Source: Pseudodonghicola xiamenensis DSM 18339 (GTDB lineage Bacteria; Pseudomonadota; Alphaproteobacteria; Rhodobacterales; Rhodobacteraceae). From it: DNA of 64,000 bases. The notes below the pieces were generated by a model. The model ran no database searches. It worked only from the letters and a program-made list of their open reading frames with translations, and was not told the origin of the DNA. Of the stretch, positions 39,088-48,757 are shown piece by piece. Numbering within the stretch: position 1 is the first letter of the stretch; every line of letters starts with the position of its first letter. Both the position numbers and the translations under genes were made by a program. The DNA is taken from the NCBI RefSeq assembly GCF_000429365.1, contig NZ_AUBS01000016.1, forward strand, positions 28,167 through 92,166, in the 5' to 3' direction.

Positions 39088-39834
39088 TCAATCGCCGCGG
39101 TTCTTCCAGCGCACCATCTGCCGCATCACCCCGTGCAACACCTGCACATCGGCGCTCGTCAGCGGCATCCGGCTCCACAGATTGCGCAGATTGATCTTCA
39201 TGCTCTCGGCCTTGGCCTCGGGGAAGAAGAACCCGGCCTCCTCCATCCGCTCCTCGTAATGCTCGGCCAGCTTCTCGATCTCCAGCGCGCTCGCCCATTC
39301 GGCGCGGGCCATTTCCATCACCTCATGCTGCACCTCGGTCACCTGACGGCGCCATTCATAAGCCGTCAGCAACACGCATTGCGCCAGATTGAGCGAGGCG
39401 AACTCCGGGTTCACCGACACCGAGATGATGGCATTGGCGCGCGCCACGTCCTCATTCTCCAACCCGGCGCGTTCCGGCCCGAACAGCACCGCCACCTTCT
39501 GGCCAGCGGCGATCTTTTCGGCTGCAACCGCCATCGCACGCTCGGGGCTAAAGACCGGCTTGGTCAATCCCCGCTGCCGTGCCGTGGTGGCGAAGACATA
39601 AGAGCAATCGCCCACCGCCTCGGCCAGATCGTGATAAAGCCCCGCCTCGTCCAGCAGCCGCCCGGCACCGCTTGCCATCGCCACCGACTTCGGGTTGGGC
39701 CAACCGTCGCGGGGCGACACCAGACGCATCCGGTCCAGCCCGAAATTCCACATCGCCCTCGCCGCCGCTCCGATGTTCTCACCCATCTGTGGGCGGACCA
39801 GGACAAAGGTGGGCTGCGGCGTATCGGTGGGCAT
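39088..39834 (-). CDS. trmJ: TrmJ-type tRNA 2'-O-methyltransferase (SPOUT)
   Basis: A 248-residue SpoU/TrmH-type methyltransferase of the TrmJ group, which methylates the 2'-OH of nucleotide 32 in tRNA. The three SPOUT motifs are visible: MGENIGAAARAMWNFGL near residue 17, VLFGPERAGLENEDV near 115 and VNPEFASLNLAQCVLL near 140, which together form the knotted SAM site. A helical C-terminal extension with a Trp-rich end matches TrmJ. It is leftward and diverges from the ThiE-like gene. Confidence 0.9.
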   Translation of the reverse strand: MPTDTPQPTFVLVRPQMGENIGAAARAMWNFGLDRMRLVSPRDGWPNPKSVAMASGAGRLLDEAGLYHDLAEAVGDCSYVFATTARQRGLTKPVFSPERAMAVAAEKIAAGQKVAVLFGPERAGLENEDVARANAIISVSVNPEFASLNLAQCVLLTAYEWRRQVTEVQHEVMEMARAEWASALEIEKLAEHYEERMEEAGFFFPEAKAESMKINLRNLWSRMPLTSADVQVLHGVMRQMVRWKNRGD

Positions 39835-39973
39835 GATGGCTCCTTAGGGCTCGGATCGGTCCCCGCCATACTGCCCTGCGCCGCAGGGGGCAAGCACCGT
39901 GCCCGCGCAAAACCGTTTTCAACCGCGCGCCAATCCGCTAAACCGCCCCGAAACACACTCAAGGATCGCCGTC

Positions 39974-40594
39974 ATGGACGCCCCCGAGCAGCCACAGCTT
40001 TACCTGATCACCCCGCCCGTCTTCGACCTGGACAGTTTTCCCGACCGCATGGCCCGGGTGCTCGACGGGGCCGAGATCGCCTGCATCCGCCTGACCCTTG
40101 CCACTCGCGACGAGGCAGAGATCGCGCGCGCCGCCGATACCCTGCGCGAAGTCGCACATGCCCGCGACATCGCCCTGGTGATCACCGATCACCTGCTGAT
40201 GGTCGAACGGCTCGGCCTTGACGGCGTGCATCTGAGCGATGCGGCCAAATCGGTGCGCGCCGCCCGCAAGGCCCTGGGCGCCGATGCCATCGTCGGCAGC
40301 TTCTGCGGCGGCTCGCGCCATGACGGCATGGCCGCGGGCGAGGCCGGCGCCGATTACGTGGCCTTCGGTCCGCTCGGCGCCTCGGCCCTGGACGACGGCA
40401 GCGTCGCCGAACTCGACCTCTTCCAATGGTGGAGCCAAGTGATCGAAGTGCCGGTGGTGGCCGAGGGCGGGTTGACTCCCGATCTGGTCGCGGCCCTCGC
40501 CCCCTGCACCGATTTCTTCGGCCTGGGCGATGAAATCTGGAGCGCCGAGGATCCGCTCCTTGCCCTCAAGCAGCTGCTGGCGCCGCTCGGCTGA
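39974..40594 (+). CDS. thiE: Thiamine phosphate synthase family protein
   Basis: A 206-residue TIM-barrel protein of the ThiE/TenI family. GADYVAFGPLGAS near residue 130 and VVAEGGLTPD near 160 match the phosphate-binding strands, and DGVHLSDAAKSVRAARKALG is the usual central segment. ThiE joins the thiazole and pyrimidine phosphates in thiamine synthesis. No other thiamine gene is near, and the N terminus lacks some ThiE residues, so a paralogue role is possible. ATG 39974 gives the family length. Confidence 0.75.
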   Translation: MDAPEQPQLYLITPPVFDLDSFPDRMARVLDGAEIACIRLTLATRDEAEIARAADTLREVAHARDIALVITDHLLMVERLGLDGVHLSDAAKSVRAARKALGADAIVGSFCGGSRHDGMAAGEAGADYVAFGPLGASALDDGSVAELDLFQWWSQVIEVPVVAEGGLTPDLVAALAPCTDFFGLGDEIWSAEDPLLALKQLLAPLG

Positions 40595-40653
40595 ACCGCC
40601 GACCCTTTTGCGGGGCCGCCTTTTTCTGGCTGCAAATATCCCCACCGGAGGCA

Positions 40654-40673
40654 CGCGCCCCGCAAGGGGCGCG
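40654..40673. repeat. Intergenic hairpin between the ThiE-like gene and psuK
   Basis: CGCGCCCC-GCAA-GGGGCGCG is a perfect 8-bp stem. It follows a CCTTTTTCTGGCTGCAAATATCCCC-type sequence split here as CCTTTTTCTGG and CTGCAAATATCCCC. I believe that motif recurs between genes in this family, but this window alone cannot show it. Confidence 0.4.
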
Positions 40674-40737
40674 TTCATGCCCGGATGCAGCGCGCGCCGG
40701 CTTGCCGATCGGGCGGAAACCCGTCAAAGCTGACCGC

Positions 40738-41633
40738 ATGACCATTGCGCCCCACGCCCCCCTCCTCTGCATCGGCTCGGTCCTCTGGGACGTGATCGGC
40801 CGCGCGCCGGAACCGATGCACGCCGGTGCCGATGTGCCCGGCAAGATCACCCGCCTGCCCGGCGGCGTGGCGATGAACATCGCCATGGCGCTGGCGCGTC
40901 ACGGGGTGCGCCCGACGCTGCTGACGGCCATCGGCCGCGATGCCGAGGGCGAGGAACTGATCACGGCCTGCGCCCAGCTCGGCATGATCACCGACCACAT
41001 CCACCGCCCCGCGGATCTGCCCACCGATCGCTACATGGCGGTCGAGGACAGCGCCGGGCTGATCGCCGCCATCGCCGACGCCAAGACGCTGGAAACTGCC
41101 GGCGCGCGCATCCTCGACCCGGTCACCGACGGACCGCTCGGTCGACCCCACGCGCCTTTCCAGGGCACCATCGCGCTCGACGGCAATCTGACCGAAACGC
41201 TCCTCGCCCAGATCGCCACCTCCGACGCCTTCGCCGCCGCCGATCTGCGGGTGGCGCCGGCCTCCCCCGGCAAGGCGCTGCGGCTCAAACCCTTTCTCGC
41301 CCATCCGCGCGCCACGCTCTATCTGAACCTCGAAGAGGCGGGGCTGCTGTGCGACAACCGCTTCCCCCATGCCGAAGACGCCGCCCAGGCGTTGATATCA
41401 CTGGGGCTGTCCCGCGTGCTGGTGACGGATGGCGCCAACAAGGCCGCCGAGGCCAGCGCCGAGGGGCTGCGCGCCCTGGCCCCACCGCAGGTCCGCATCG
41501 CCCGCGTCACCGGCGCCGGCGACACCTTCATGGCCAGCCATATTGCCGCCGAACTGGCGGGTTTCCCCCGCGCCGAGGCTTTCGTCAGTGCCCTAAATGC
41601 CGCCGCGCATTATGTTTCCCAAGGAGCCGATCC

Positions 41634-41646
<13 letters not shown>
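40738..41646 (+). CDS. psuK: PfkB-family kinase, probable pseudouridine kinase
   Basis: A 302-residue ribokinase-fold sugar kinase. The substrate-binding LPGGVAMNIAMALARHG near residue 40 and the catalytic VTGAGDTFMASH near residue 260 are both present. It lies directly before psuG, with a 13-base overlap between the two frames. That pairing marks pseudouridine kinase, which makes pseudouridine 5'-phosphate for PsuG to cleave to uracil and ribose 5-phosphate. The chosen ATG 40738 begins just ahead of the first beta-strand (LLCIGSVLWDVIG). Confidence 0.88.
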
Positions 41647-42548
<902 letters not shown>

Positions 42549-42609
42549 CACGAAATCGCTGATCCGCGCCATTGTACCGGCAGGACAAAGAGCATATTTT
42601 TCGCACACA

Positions 42610-42628
42610 AGGGCCCCCGCCGGGCCCT
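42610..42628 (+). terminator. Hairpin after psuG
   Basis: AGGGCCC (42610-42616) and GGGCCCT (42622-42628) pair around a five-base loop, 60 bases past psuG and 19 bases ahead of the DUF502 start. No T-tract follows, so it may be a weak or Rho-assisted end, or a leader element of the next gene. Confidence 0.45.
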
Positions 42629-42646
42629 CACAGGGACGAGACGCGG

Positions 42647-43324
42647 ATGAATACCCCATTTGACGAGGAACCGCATCGCCGCAAAGGCGTGTTTTCGCAT
42701 CTGCGCGCGTCATTCCTGACCGGTCTGGTGGTGATCGCCCCGGTCGGACTGACGATCTGGCTGATCTGGAGCGTCATCGGCTGGATCGATGGGGTGGTGT
42801 TGCCGCTGGTCCCGCACCGGATGCGGCCGGAAACCTATATCGGCATCAACCTGCGGGGTGTCGGTGTCATCATATTCCTGCTGTTCACCATCGTGGTGGG
42901 CTGGGTTGCCAAGGGGATCATCGGCCGGTCCCTGATCAATTTCGCCGAAAGCCTGGTTGACCGGATGCCGGTGGTTCGATCGGTCTATTCCGGGATCAAG
43001 CAGATCTCAGAAACCGTCTTCGCACAGTCCGAACGTTCGTTCGAAAAAGCCTGTCTGGTGCAATATCCGCGCCGCGGCATCTGGGCGATCGGCTTTGTCT
43101 CCACCACCGCCAAGGGCGAGATCTCGGACCGGGCCGAGACCGGGGGCAAGCTGATGTCGATCTTCGTGCCGACCACACCGAACCCGACCTCGGGTTTCCT
43201 GCTCTATTTCCCGGCGGAGGATGTGATCGAGCTTGAGATGTCGGTCGAAGACGCCGCCAAACTGGTGATCTCGGCGGGGCTGGTCTATCCCAACCCCAAG
43301 GATCCGACACAAAGCCCGGACTGA
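42647..43324 (+). CDS. DUF502 membrane protein
   Basis: A 225-residue protein of the DUF502 family. Two membrane helices (FLTGLVVIAPVGLTIWLIWSVI near residue 21 and GVGVIIFLLFTIVVGWVAKG near 72) are followed by a cytoplasmic domain with DRMPVVRSVYSGIKQI and FVPTTPNPTSGFLLYFP, both typical of the family. Function is not established. ATG 42647 has GGGACGAG upstream. It stands between psuG and the convergent patatin gene. Confidence 0.9.
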   Translation: MNTPFDEEPHRRKGVFSHLRASFLTGLVVIAPVGLTIWLIWSVIGWIDGVVLPLVPHRMRPETYIGINLRGVGVIIFLLFTIVVGWVAKGIIGRSLINFAESLVDRMPVVRSVYSGIKQISETVFAQSERSFEKACLVQYPRRGIWAIGFVSTTAKGEISDRAETGGKLMSIFVPTTPNPTSGFLLYFPAEDVIELEMSVEDAAKLVISAGLVYPNPKDPTQSPD

Positions 43325-43363
43325 TCGCAGGCTTGGCCGGCGACGCCCGCGCCCGGTCTGGGA

Positions 43364-44401
43364 TCAGTTGAACATCTTCTGCAGATCGACACTGTTACGC
43401 TTGCCCAGATCCTGCTTGTGCGCGGCCAGGAAATCATCAGCGGATTGCCGGCCCGCCTCTTTCAGCTCCTGCAGGATATAGGGGGTCGGCACCACCTTGG
43501 TCGCCACCGACAGCGCGTTCATCAGCTCGTCATTGGCGATCATGTGAATATAGGACCGTTTCATGCGCTGCTCACTCACCGCACCCTCGTCCAGCAGGCG
43601 CTGCACGAAGTTGACCGCACGCAATTCCCGTAGCAGGGACGAGTTGAAGCTGATCTCGTTGATCCGGTTCTGGATTTGCTGCGGCGTGATCGGCACCTCG
43701 CGGCGTTCCAGCGGGTTGATGTTCACGACGACGATATCGGCCGGAAGATTCATGTCGAACAGCGGAAACAGCGCCGGATTCCCGGTATAGCCGCCATCCC
43801 AATAGGCCTCGATCTCACCGGTCTCGGGGTCCTCGATCTCGACCGCCTGGAACAGGTTCGGCAAACAGGCCGAGGCCAGAATGGCGTCGGTGCTGATCTC
43901 TTCCCCGGAGAACACCCGGATCTTGCCACTGTGCACCCGGGTCGCGCAGATGAACAGCTCGGGTGCGGCCTTGGCGCAGACGTGATCGAAATCGAGCGCC
44001 TCGGCGATCACCTCGAGCGGGTTGATGTAGAACGGCCCGTAGGCATAGGGCGACACCAATCGCGACCAGGCGTCTGCAACTGAAAACGGCAGAGAATATT
44101 CGATCGCCTGCGCCACCTGCGCCGGTTCAAGCACGCCGACCCAATGGCTCAGCCGCATGTCGCCCATGCCGTGCATCCGGCCCCAGAGCCAATCCAGATT
44201 GGCGCGCGCGCCATCACGCCCGCCTGCGACCATGCCAGCCTTGAAGGCCGCCGCATTCAGCGCCCCCGCCGAGGCGCCCGAGATTGCAGCGATCTCGATA
44301 TCTTCTTCGTCCAGCAGCCGGTCAAGCACCCCCCAGGTGAAGGCGCCATGAGCGCCTCCGCCCTGAAGGGCAAGGTTGATGACCGTCTTGGCCCCGCTCA
44401 A
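43364..44401 (-). CDS. Patatin-like phospholipase/esterase
   Basis: A 345-residue patatin-fold hydrolase. LALQGGGAHGAFTWGVLD at residue 10 is the oxyanion Gly-rich loop, ISGASAGALNAAAF (GxSxG, nucleophile Ser) follows near residue 43, and the catalytic Asp is in YWDGGYTGNP near 200. It is co-transcribed with bdhA: its TTG start at 44401 overlaps the bdhA TGA (TTGA). The adjacency suggests a role in polyhydroxybutyrate or 3-hydroxybutyrate ester turnover, which is inference. A longer frame upstream would lie inside bdhA. Confidence 0.88.
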   Translation of the reverse strand: MSGAKTVINLALQGGGAHGAFTWGVLDRLLDEEDIEIAAISGASAGALNAAAFKAGMVAGGRDGARANLDWLWGRMHGMGDMRLSHWVGVLEPAQVAQAIEYSLPFSVADAWSRLVSPYAYGPFYINPLEVIAEALDFDHVCAKAAPELFICATRVHSGKIRVFSGEEISTDAILASACLPNLFQAVEIEDPETGEIEAYWDGGYTGNPALFPLFDMNLPADIVVVNINPLERREVPITPQQIQNRINEISFNSSLLRELRAVNFVQRLLDEGAVSEQRMKRSYIHMIANDELMNALSVATKVVPTPYILQELKEAGRQSADDFLAAHKQDLGKRNSVDLQKMFN

Positions 44402-45171
44402 AGCGCGGTCCAACCACCGTCGACGGAGATCGTCGTGCCGGTGATTTGCTCCGCAGCGGCAGAGCACAGGAACACCGCAGTGCCGCCCAATTGTTCCACC
44501 GTGGCGAATTGCTTGGAGGGCTGACGTTCAAGCATCACGTTCTTGATCACGTCTTCCCGGCTCATGTTGTATTCCTTCATGGTGTCGGGGATCTGCGCCT
44601 CGACCAGGGGCGTCAGCACATAGCCCGGGCAAATCGCGTTGCAGGTGATCGGCTCCTGCGCGGTTTCCAGCGCCACCGTCTTGGTCATGCCGACGATGCC
44701 GTGCTTGGCCGAGACATAGGCCGCCTTGTAGGGCGATGCCGTCAGCCCGTGCGCCGAGGCGATGTTGACGATCCGGCCCCAGCCCGCCTTGCGCATCATC
44801 GGCAGCGCCGCGGCTGTGGTATGGAAGGCCGAATTCAGGTTGATGGCAATGATCGCGTTCCATTTGTCGACCGGGAATTCGTCGATCGGCGCCACATGCT
44901 GGATGCCGGCGTTGTTCACCAGGATATCGCAGCTTCCGGCCTTTTCGATCAGTGCCCGGCAATCGTCACCATTGGACATATCGGCCTGGATATAGCGCGC
45001 CTCGACCCCGGTCTCCTGCGCGATCTGCGCCGCCAGCGCGTAATCCTCGGGCGAGTTGGTGAAAGAGTTCAGCACCACATCCGCCCCGGCCCGCGCCAGT
45101 TCCCAGGCGACTCCCAGACCAATGCCCGAGTTCGACCCCGTGACGATGGCGGTCTTTCCGCTCAATGACAT
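44398..45171 (-). CDS. bdhA: D-3-hydroxybutyrate dehydrogenase
   Basis: Converts 3-hydroxybutyrate and acetoacetate with NAD(H), in polyhydroxybutyrate/ketone-body metabolism. The 257-residue short-chain dehydrogenase has TGSNSGIGLGVAWELA near residue 11, NNAGIQHVAPIDEFP near 88 and the catalytic Ser-Tyr-Lys (IASAHGLTASPYKAAYVSAKHG near 140-156). The NAICPGYVLTPLVEAQIPD segment is typical of BdhA. ATG 45171 follows GGAG. The patatin gene downstream is translationally coupled. Confidence 0.95.
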   Translation of the reverse strand: MSLSGKTAIVTGSNSGIGLGVAWELARAGADVVLNSFTNSPEDYALAAQIAQETGVEARYIQADMSNGDDCRALIEKAGSCDILVNNAGIQHVAPIDEFPVDKWNAIIAINLNSAFHTTAAALPMMRKAGWGRIVNIASAHGLTASPYKAAYVSAKHGIVGMTKTVALETAQEPITCNAICPGYVLTPLVEAQIPDTMKEYNMSREDVIKNVMLERQPSKQFATVEQLGGTAVFLCSAAAEQITGTTISVDGGWTAL

Positions 45172-45592
45172 GATGTGCTCCTTCCTTGCGATGTTTGATG
45201 GCATCCTGCCATGCTGCGATTGCGAAAGGAACGACAAAAGAATGTGAGAAATACGTAACTCCCGACGCCTTGCCTCCCCGCTTTCAAATCGCTTTGCCGA
45301 TGATCTCGCGGCGATCTCGCCCCCGGCCCGGGCGAGAATCGGCCCGATGTGCAGGCTGTGGAAGAATCGGGGTGGAGTCGCCCCCCGGCCACGTGTATGC
45401 GGCGCCTGTCCCGGTTGCGTCCGGCCTGACATCCCGTCCCGTCACTGCACCATCAGTGCGATGATCCGCGGCGGGGTTTATGTCTACGCCCCGGTCCGAG
45501 CCCTTTTCTATATGGCTAAAAAGCCATCACTGCCCCGGATCAGCGGGCATTCTCTTTTGTCGGCCAGCCCAACCCCGAGATGGGATTTTGCC
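45172..45592. other. Gene-free interval upstream of bdhA
   Basis: Several plus-strand frames cross this stretch without a ribosome site or recognised domain. It should contain the bdhA promoter; a good -35/-10 pair was not identified. The sRNA terminator lies at its right edge. Confidence 0.4.
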
Positions 45593-45669
45593 AAAAAAAA
45601 ACGCCCGCACGAAGCGGGCGTTAAGTTATTGAGGCAGGTTTCATACAGGCAAGAAACCTATCGAGCAGT
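45593..45669 (-). ncRNA. Candidate trans-acting small RNA
   Basis: Read leftward, about 77 bases start just after a -10-like element. They contain a first stem AGGTTTC/GAAACCT (45653-45659 with 45636-45642) and end in AACGCCCGC-TTCGT-GCGGGCGTT followed by a run of at least eight T. No minus-strand gene precedes this terminator, and no ORF fits inside. Free-standing promoter, hairpin and terminator is the classic layout of a bacterial sRNA. The identity of any known family was not recognised. Confidence 0.6.
45600..45622 (-). terminator. Strong intrinsic terminator (sRNA 3' end)
   Basis: A 9-bp stem AACGCCCGC/GCGGGCGTT with a five-base loop. On the minus strand it runs into TTTTTTTT (the A run at 45593-45601). 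On the plus strand only TTAAGTTATT follows, so it acts mainly leftward. Confidence 0.88.
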
Positions 45670-45675
45670 GAGGCC

Positions 45676-45704
45676 TTTATAAGCAATTCCCCGCCCTTCT
45701 CCAA
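45676..45704 (-). promoter_or_regulatory. Promoter of the candidate sRNA
   Basis: On the minus strand, TTGGAG (45704-45699) and TATAAA (45681-45676) are separated by exactly 17 bases. This predicts a transcript start near 45669. Confidence 0.55.
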
Positions 45705-45784
45705 GCTAAAAGTTTGATATCACGAGAATCCCAAAGTAGCTTCGGCACCAATTACAACAAGAGCAGAACGGGATTGTTTCCAGC

Positions 45785-47605
45785 ATGCGGCCCGGCCCTT
45801 TCCTTCCCATACGGGCGCTGACAGGCGCCATCACCCTGTTTTTCTTGGCTCAGACCGCTCCGGCACAGCCGCAACACGGGATCGCCATGTATGGCGCGCC
45901 AGCGCTTCCTCCGGATTACAAGGCGCTGCCCTATGTCAATCCGGATGCCCCCAAGGGAGGCCGCGTGGTGTTCGGGAACACCGGTGGTTTCGATTCCCTG
46001 AACCCCTTCGTGCAGAAGGGAACCGCCCCCTGGCAGTTACGGTTCTGGGGCTACGAATCGCTCATGGGACGATCCTGGGACGAACCGTTTACCCTTTACG
46101 GGCTGCTGGCCGCCTCCGTCGAAACCCCACCCGATCGTTCCTGGGTAGAGTTCACCCTGCGCCCAGAGGCCAGGTTTTCCGATGGCTCACCGGTCACGGT
46201 CGAGGATGTGATCTGGTCCTACGAGACGCTGGGGACCAAGGGACATCTGCGTTATCGCGGGTTCTGGAGCCGGGTGGCGAAGATCGAGCAGACCGGCCCG
46301 CGCAGGGTCCGGCTGACCTTCAACACCCCGGACCGTGAGCTGGCGCTGATCGCCGGGATGCGCCCGATCCTGAAGAAAGCGCAGTGGGAAGGAAAGGATT
46401 TCACCGCATCCGGCCTGAGCGAAGCCCCGATCGGTTCCGGCCCCTATGTCGTCACCGGTTTCGAGGCCGGCCGCTATGTCACCCTGAAACGCAACCCCGA
46501 CTATTGGGGGCGCGATCTGGCGTTTCGCCGCGGCACTGAGAATTTCGACGAAATGCGGATCGAATTCTATGGCGACGCCACCGTGCTGTTCGAGGCCTTC
46601 AAGTCCGGCGCGCTGTCGGCGGTGCGCGAATTCAACGCCGAGAAATGGCAGAGGCAGTATGATTTCCCGGCCGTCACGCGCGGCGATGTGGTGAAATCCG
46701 AGATCTCGAACCAGCGCCCATCGGGGATGACCGGGCTGGTGATGAACAGCCGCCGCGCCCCGTTTGATGACTGGCGAGTGCGGCAGGCGCTGATCCTGGC
46801 GTTCAACTTCGATTACATCAACGATACCATGACCGGCGGGGTGCAGCCGCGCATCACCTCCTATTTCTCGAACTCGCCGCTGGCGATGCGTCCCGGTCCC
46901 GCCACCGGACGGGTGCGCGATCTGTTATTGCCCTATGCCGCAGATCTGCCGCCCGGAGCGCTTGATGGCTATGCCCTGCCCGAAGGCGACGGCACCGCGC
47001 GCAACCGCACCAATCTGCGCGCCGCCATGGCACTGCTGACCCAGGCCGGCTGGCATGTGGTGGACGGAGAGCTGCGCAACGCCGAGGGAGAGCCGATGCG
47101 GCTTTCGGTGCTGCTGCGTCAGGCCGATGGCGAGATGCAGCGGGTCGTCGATCTTTACACCCAGGCCCTGCGCCGGCTGGGCATCGCGGTGGTGGCCGAC
47201 ACCGTCGATGATGCGCAATATACCACCCGCACCGCCGCGCTCGATTTCGACCTGACCAGCTTCCGCCGCGACCTGTCGCTGTCGCCCGGCAACGAACAGC
47301 GGCTCTACTGGGGCAGCGCCGACGCCAATCAGGAAGGCAGCCGCAACCTGATGGGCGTGGCCTCTCCGGCGGTCGATGCGATGATCGACACCATGCTGAC
47401 CTCTGACACCTCCGAGGACTTCACCGCCGCCACCCGCGCACTCGACCGGGTGCTGACGGCGGGGGCCTATGTGATCCCGATCTGGGCCTATGACGTCAGC
47501 CGCATCGCCCATGTGCGGCAGATGAAATACCCCGCCGACCGGCTGCCGATCTATGGCGACGGGGTCGAATACATGCCCGACGCCTGGTGGTGGCAGGAGA
47601 ACTGA
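45785..47605 (+). CDS. Periplasmic oligopeptide-binding protein (SBP family 5, YejA-like)
   Basis: A 606-residue extracellular solute-binding protein. A signal peptide ends near QTAPAQP. HGIAMYGAPALPPDYKALPYVNPDAPKGG near residue 32 (the phrase is split across the domain start) and the later FWSRVAKIEQTGPRRVRL are typical of YejA/microcin C-type binding proteins for peptide ABC importers. The family members feed YejBEF permeases, but no such permease or ATPase gene follows here; the next gene is an arsenite-type permease. ATG 45785 starts just after a pyrimidine-rich stretch without a clear ribosome site. Confidence 0.88.
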   Translation: MRPGPFLPIRALTGAITLFFLAQTAPAQPQHGIAMYGAPALPPDYKALPYVNPDAPKGGRVVFGNTGGFDSLNPFVQKGTAPWQLRFWGYESLMGRSWDEPFTLYGLLAASVETPPDRSWVEFTLRPEARFSDGSPVTVEDVIWSYETLGTKGHLRYRGFWSRVAKIEQTGPRRVRLTFNTPDRELALIAGMRPILKKAQWEGKDFTASGLSEAPIGSGPYVVTGFEAGRYVTLKRNPDYWGRDLAFRRGTENFDEMRIEFYGDATVLFEAFKSGALSAVREFNAEKWQRQYDFPAVTRGDVVKSEISNQRPSGMTGLVMNSRRAPFDDWRVRQALILAFNFDYINDTMTGGVQPRITSYFSNSPLAMRPGPATGRVRDLLLPYAADLPPGALDGYALPEGDGTARNRTNLRAAMALLTQAGWHVVDGELRNAEGEPMRLSVLLRQADGEMQRVVDLYTQALRRLGIAVVADTVDDAQYTTRTAALDFDLTSFRRDLSLSPGNEQRLYWGSADANQEGSRNLMGVASPAVDAMIDTMLTSDTSEDFTAATRALDRVLTAGAYVIPIWAYDVSRIAHVRQMKYPADRLPIYGDGVEYMPDAWWWQEN

Positions 47606-47727
47606 CATTTATTTCATGAAATCTCGAAATAGAATTGCCATCATCCTTTCCGCGTCCTAAGCACAGGGCAAAGCGCGCCGGCGCCGGTCGGGAAAAATCC
47701 GAGGCAGATCGGGCAAAGAGGTGGATC

Positions 47728-48744
47728 ATGGGCAATTTCGAACGGTTTCTGTCGCTCTGGGTCGGGCTGGCGATCCTCGCCGGCGTGACATTGGGCAACC
47801 TCATTCCCGGCCTCTTCATCGCCATCGCCGGGCTCGAGATCGCGCATGTGAACCTGGTCGTCGCGCTGCTGATCTGGGTGATGATCTATCCGATGATGGT
47901 GCAGATCGACTTCGCCGCCATCTCCGATGTCGGACGCGCCCCGCGCGGGCTGGTGCTGACGCTGGTGATCAACTGGCTGATCAAGCCTTTCACCATGGCG
48001 GCGCTTGGCTGGCTGTTCTTCCGGGTGATCTTTGCGCCCTGGGTCGATCCGCAGACCGCCGGCGAATATATCGCCGGCATGATCCTGCTGGGGGTGGCAC
48101 CCTGCACCGCCATGGTCTTCGTCTGGAGCCAACTGACCAAGGGCGATCCTAACTACACCCTGGTGCAGGTGTCGCTGAACGACGTCATCATGATCTTTGC
48201 CTTCGCGCCGCTCGCCGGGTTCCTGCTGGGGATCTCGGATGTCACCGTGCCGTGGGAGACATTGCTGATCTCGGTCGCGCTCTATGTGGTGCTGCCGCTG
48301 GCGGCCGGGGCGCTCAGCCGGCACCGGCTGAACCGACGTGGGCCGGCTGCCCTGTCGGGCTTCGTCGCCCGGTTGAAGCCCTGGTCAGCGATCGGCCTTC
48401 TGGCCACGGTGGTGCTGCTCTTCGGCTTTCAGGCCGAAACCATCCTCGCCCGGCCGGAGGCCATCGCCATGATCGCGGTGCCGCTGTTGATCCAGACCTA
48501 TGGCATCTTCGCCATCGCCTATGCCATGGCCCGCACCCTGCGGCTGCGCCATGCCATCGCGGCGCCGGCCTGCATGATCGGTACCTCGAATTTCTTCGAA
48601 CTCGCGGTGGCGGTGGCGATCTCGCTCTTCGGGCTCAACTCCGGCGCGGCGCTGGCCACCGTGGTGGGCGTGCTGGTCGAGGTGCCGGTGATGCTGTCAC
48701 TGGTCTGGTTCGCCAACCGAACCCGCCACTGGTTCCCGGGTTAA
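47728..48744 (+). CDS. acr3: ACR3-family arsenite efflux permease
   Basis: A 338-residue membrane protein with about ten helices, in the BART superfamily. The segment [22 protein letters not shown] near residue 118 carries the conserved Cys of Acr3 arsenite transporters. [18 protein letters not shown] and the later [18 protein letters not shown] are also typical. It would export arsenite or antimonite. No arsR, arsC or arsH is adjacent, so local regulation by arsenic is not evident. ATG 47728 has GAGGTGG upstream. It converges with the XRE-cupin gene. Confidence 0.9.
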   Translation: MGNFERFLSLWVGLAILAGVTLGNLIPGLFIAIAGLEIAHVNLVVALLIWVMIYPMMVQIDFAAISDVGRAPRGLVLTLVINWLIKPFTMAALGWLFFRVIFAPWVDPQTAGEYIAGMILLGVAPCTAMVFVWSQLTKGDPNYTLVQVSLNDVIMIFAFAPLAGFLLGISDVTVPWETLLISVALYVVLPLAAGALSRHRLNRRGPAALSGFVARLKPWSAIGLLATVVLLFGFQAETILARPEAIAMIAVPLLIQTYGIFAIAYAMARTLRLRHAIAAPACMIGTSNFFELAVAVAISLFGLNSGAALATVVGVLVEVPVMLSLVWFANRTRHWFPG

Positions 48745-48757
48745 GCCCGGCACGGCG

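Noticed and set aside
41349..41633. Upstream extension of the psuG frame within psuK
   Set aside because: psuK is coded in another frame with intact kinase motifs; PsuG homology starts at 41634 with its own ribosome site.
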